This document shows positions 5,753-7,491 of a DNA stretch of 7,491 bases, one piece after another (within the stretch, counting starts at the first letter, position 1; each line of letters starts with the position of its first letter). Location of the stretch: NCBI GenBank assembly GCA_964628455.1, contig CAZVPD010000172.1, forward strand, positions 1 through 7,491, given 5' to 3'. This DNA is from JAQVWU01 sp964628455 (GTDB lineage Bacteria > Bacillota > Clostridia > Oscillospirales > CAG-272). Made by a program: the position numbers and the translations under genes. Under the pieces are notes generated by a model. It was given only the letters and a program-made list of their open reading frames with translations, was not told where the DNA came from and searched no databases.

Positions 5753-7030
5753 ATGAAAAAAGTTATTATATCTATTTTTTTATTATTAGTTAATACTTTA
5801 AATTGTGTTTCATGTAATAATTTATATTACCTTGAAAATGATTATATAAATGAGAAAGTTGACAGCTCATTTTCTTATGAATATAAAGAAGATATACCAA
5901 TGATTAAACAATCAAATTTAATAGATATAAGCGGATTATTCTGGGATAATCAATATATATATTTCAAAGATTCAAAATCAATAGTCAGATATAATTATTC
6001 AACTGGGAGTAAAACATATTTACACTCTGATCCACTATGCAGTCACGCCTCAGATGAATGCCCTTTTTATGGATATGATGATTTTTGTAAGGCGGCCTTT
6101 ATTTATAATAACAAAGTATATTATTATGTAAATTATTATTTTGCTGTTTATAATGATAAAGCATTTAGTCACGAAGTTAACATAAAAAATTTTATGAGTT
6201 ATGATTTTAATACAAGTGAGATAAAAACAGTTCGAGAAGATGCTTCTCTCGCAATTGGTGAATATTTAATTTATAATGATTATTATTACTATTATGAATA
6301 TTATACAAATGAATATGGAAAACAAATATCTTATTTAAACAGACAAAATATTAATACAAAGCATATTGATGAAAAAATTATGATTTCAGAATTTGAAGGC
6401 GGCAGTCCATACAATTTACTGGTGGGTTCTGACGGCAAGATATATATGGCTTCTTATGTTTCGGGAACGATTTTTTATTGTGATGAGGATAATTTTACCG
6501 AAAAACATGAAATATTTAAAAGTGGATCCGGAAAAGCGGTAGAACAAATCGCATACAACGAAGATACTTTTTATTTTATATTAACTAATGTATCAAATAA
6601 TACATCATCGATATGTAGTATTAAAATTAACGGTTTAGATTATAAAGAGATTTTATCAATTGATTTCTTATTATCAAATGTATTCTATACTGAAAATTAT
6701 ATTTATTATTGTTTAGATAGTAAATATAAAGAAATTGGAATATTGGATGAAACAAATGAAACAATTAAAATAAAAAACACAGATATTTATCGCGTTGATT
6801 TGAACGGAAGTAATAACAATCTAATTTTTGAGTTTAAAGATAATTTAGAAACATTTTATCTAAATGAATTTATTGTTATCGGAAATTATGCATATTCGTA
6901 TTACACTTCGTGGGGTGTTAAAAAGGATAAATATATTGCTACAGATGGAATTAATAGTTTTGATTCACATATTATTATACGCATTGACTTATCAAAAGGT
7001 GACATTTATTATATAACGGGAATATCATGA
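5753..7030 (+). CDS. DPLC/CPFY-motif surface lipoprotein, paralogue 3
   Basis: A 425-residue lipoprotein, the most divergent of the three complete copies. AGAGGAG (5738-5744) lies eight bases before the ATG. The signal is M-K-K plus a hydrophobic core; C21 in V-S-C is the likeliest lipidated residue, with C18 (L-N-C) as an alternative. The shared motif is present with one exchange: H91-x4-C96-x-H98-x4-C103-PFY, where His replaces the first Cys of the other copies. The acidic DxDxDG loop and the WRC motif of the other copies are missing; the equivalent part is basic (VKKDKY). The gene is strongly AT-rich and Tyr/Asn/Lys-rich (12 G+C of 60 bases at 6121-6180). Repeated Y-x-Y-Y strands again suggest a beta-propeller outside the membrane. 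Function unknown. Confidence 0.88.
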   Translation: MKKVIISIFLLLVNTLNCVSCNNLYYLENDYINEKVDSSFSYEYKEDIPMIKQSNLIDISGLFWDNQYIYFKDSKSIVRYNYSTGSKTYLHSDPLCSHASDECPFYGYDDFCKAAFIYNNKVYYYVNYYFAVYNDKAFSHEVNIKNFMSYDFNTSEIKTVREDASLAIGEYLIYNDYYYYYEYYTNEYGKQISYLNRQNINTKHIDEKIMISEFEGGSPYNLLVGSDGKIYMASYVSGTIFYCDEDNFTEKHEIFKSGSGKAVEQIAYNEDTFYFILTNVSNNTSSICSIKINGLDYKEILSIDFLLSNVFYTENYIYYCLDSKYKEIGILDETNETIKIKNTDIYRVDLNGSNNNLIFEFKDNLETFYLNEFIVIGNYAYSYYTSWGVKKDKYIATDGINSFDSHIIIRIDLSKGDIYYITGIS

Positions 7031-7085
7031 GCTTTATTAAAATTAACATATTTGCATTTAATAATATAAAGGTGGGCGTTTATAA

Positions 7086-7235
7086 ATGGCTAGAAAAATA
7101 TTAATTTCATTTTTTGTAATTATTATGATGGCTTTAGCAGCCTGCACATCGTCTCATTACTATTTAAATTACGATAAAATTAATTTAAAAGATGACCAGA
7201 AGATATCTTCTCTGATAATGCCCCATAATCCGTAG
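7086..7235 (+). pseudogene. Fourth lipoprotein paralogue, truncated by the insertion element
   Basis: The ATG at 7086 follows AAAGGTGGG (7068-7076). The product has a clear lipoprotein signal with L-A-A-C (C20), then a Y-L-N-Y-D stretch like Y-Y-L-E-N-D in the paralogue at 5753, and ends at I-M-P-H-N-P followed by TAG at 7233-7235. I-M-P-H-N-P aligns with V-L-P-Y-N-P in the copy at 1561, where the protein goes on for hundreds of residues. The break coincides with the start of sequence leading into a transposase gene, so the simplest reading is that an insertion cut the gene and supplied the stop. The rest of the gene should lie beyond the far end of the element, outside this window. Confidence 0.78.
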
Positions 7236-7245
7236 AAATTGAACG

Positions 7246-7318
7246 TGACAACTCCAAATTAATCTGATAGAATATAAGTACCACCCAATAAACTATCAAA
7301 AATGACAAGGAGTTGCCA
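7246..7318 (+). promoter_or_regulatory. Two-part hairpin covering the transposase ribosome binding site
   Basis: TGACAACTCC (7246-7255) pairs with GGAGTTGCCA (7309-7318) with one mismatch, and inside it TGATAG (7265-7270) pairs exactly with CTATCA (7293-7298). The 3' arm includes most of the AAGGAG ribosome site at 7307-7312. Transcripts entering from the interrupted lipoprotein gene would carry both arms and hide the site, while a transcript starting between the arms would leave it free. Some insertion elements are known to limit transposase synthesis from outside transcripts this way; that it happens here is inference. Confidence 0.45.
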
Positions 7319-7320
7319 CA

Positions 7321-7491
7321 ATGAAAGTATATCAGAAAAATACAGAAGAAGTCAAGGAAATAATCGAGAAAACAGATATCAGCCGGTTATATGAAAAAGC
7401 AAGTAAAGGACTGATGGAATTATCGGTAAGCCTCGGACTTGAAGTGCTGCAGATGATGCTCGAAGAAAATGTTGAACAGTATGCCGGACCG
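7321..7491 (+). CDS. Transposase, IS256/mutator-like, N-terminal part
   Basis: The first 57 residues of a transposase that runs off the window. ATG at 7321 has AAGGAG at 7307-7312 eight bases upstream. The sequence has a charged helical start followed by G-L-E-V-L-Q-M-M-L-E-E-N-V-E-Q-Y-A-G-P, which matches the remembered N-terminal pattern of mutator-type (IS256 family) transposases, where a helix is followed by a (V/L)AGPKG-type turn. The catalytic DDE domain would lie downstream and is not visible. The family call is therefore from the N-terminal region only. Confidence 0.72.
   Translation, partial: MKVYQKNTEEVKEIIEKTDISRLYEKASKGLMELSVSLGLEVLQMMLEENVEQYAGP

Larger units (their letters stand above)
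7233..7491 (+). mobile_element. Left part of an IS256-family-like insertion element
   Basis: The left boundary is placed at about 7233 because paralogue similarity ends there. The element's first ~88 bases are non-coding and lead into a transposase gene at 7321. The right end, the matching terminal inverted repeat and any target duplication are outside the window, so the exact end base is not proven and could be off by several bases. Confidence 0.65.

Overview
The window looks like accessory chromosome of a low-to-moderate GC Gram-positive anaerobe of the Clostridia, perhaps an Oscillospiraceae/Ruminococcaceae-type gut bacterium. This rests on strong AGGAG-type ribosome binding sites, lipobox and type I signal peptides without outer-membrane genes, and an ECF-like sigma factor paired with a membrane-anchored anti-sigma ending in a DUF4367-like domain. 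The taxonomic placement is an inference from gene style, not from a marker gene. All genes read on the + strand.

Layout. Two full-length paralogous lipoproteins come first (34-1365 and 1561-2835). A 36-codon single-span membrane peptide follows (2909-3019). Next is a sigma/anti-sigma pair (3093-3684 and 3671-4347) in which both genes are broken by small frameshifts: a 10-bp tandem duplication in the sigma gene, and a missing base in a T run in the anti-sigma gene. A promoter region with three exactly phased A7 tracts (4456-4484) leads into a small secreted protein (4554-4991), and then a second one (5198-5626) that ends at a strong hairpin. A third full-length lipoprotein paralogue (5753-7030) follows. 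A fourth (7086-7235) stops after 49 codons where an insertion element begins. The window ends inside that element's IS256/mutator-type transposase.

How the parts relate. The three complete lipoproteins share a lipidated N-terminus, many aromatic 'YIYY'-type strands suggesting a beta-propeller, and one invariant motif, (C/H)-x4-C-x-H-x4-C followed by PFY. Its spacing and the C-to-H exchange in one copy suggest a metal site. The two secreted proteins lie directly downstream of the sigma/anti-sigma operon, and the first has a promoter that could be read by an ECF-type factor. A reasonable working picture is a cell-surface module of lipoproteins and small exported proteins with its own transcriptional switch. 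That switch is off, decayed or phase-variable in this genome.

Signs of turnover are many: a decayed copy of the first lipoprotein's 5' end in front of the second, large differences in base composition between paralogues, an IS insertion into the fourth copy, and two lesions in the regulator pair. The locus appears to be a recombining paralogue array. No RNA genes, CRISPR arrays or defence genes were seen, and no gene-free stretch exceeds 300 bases.
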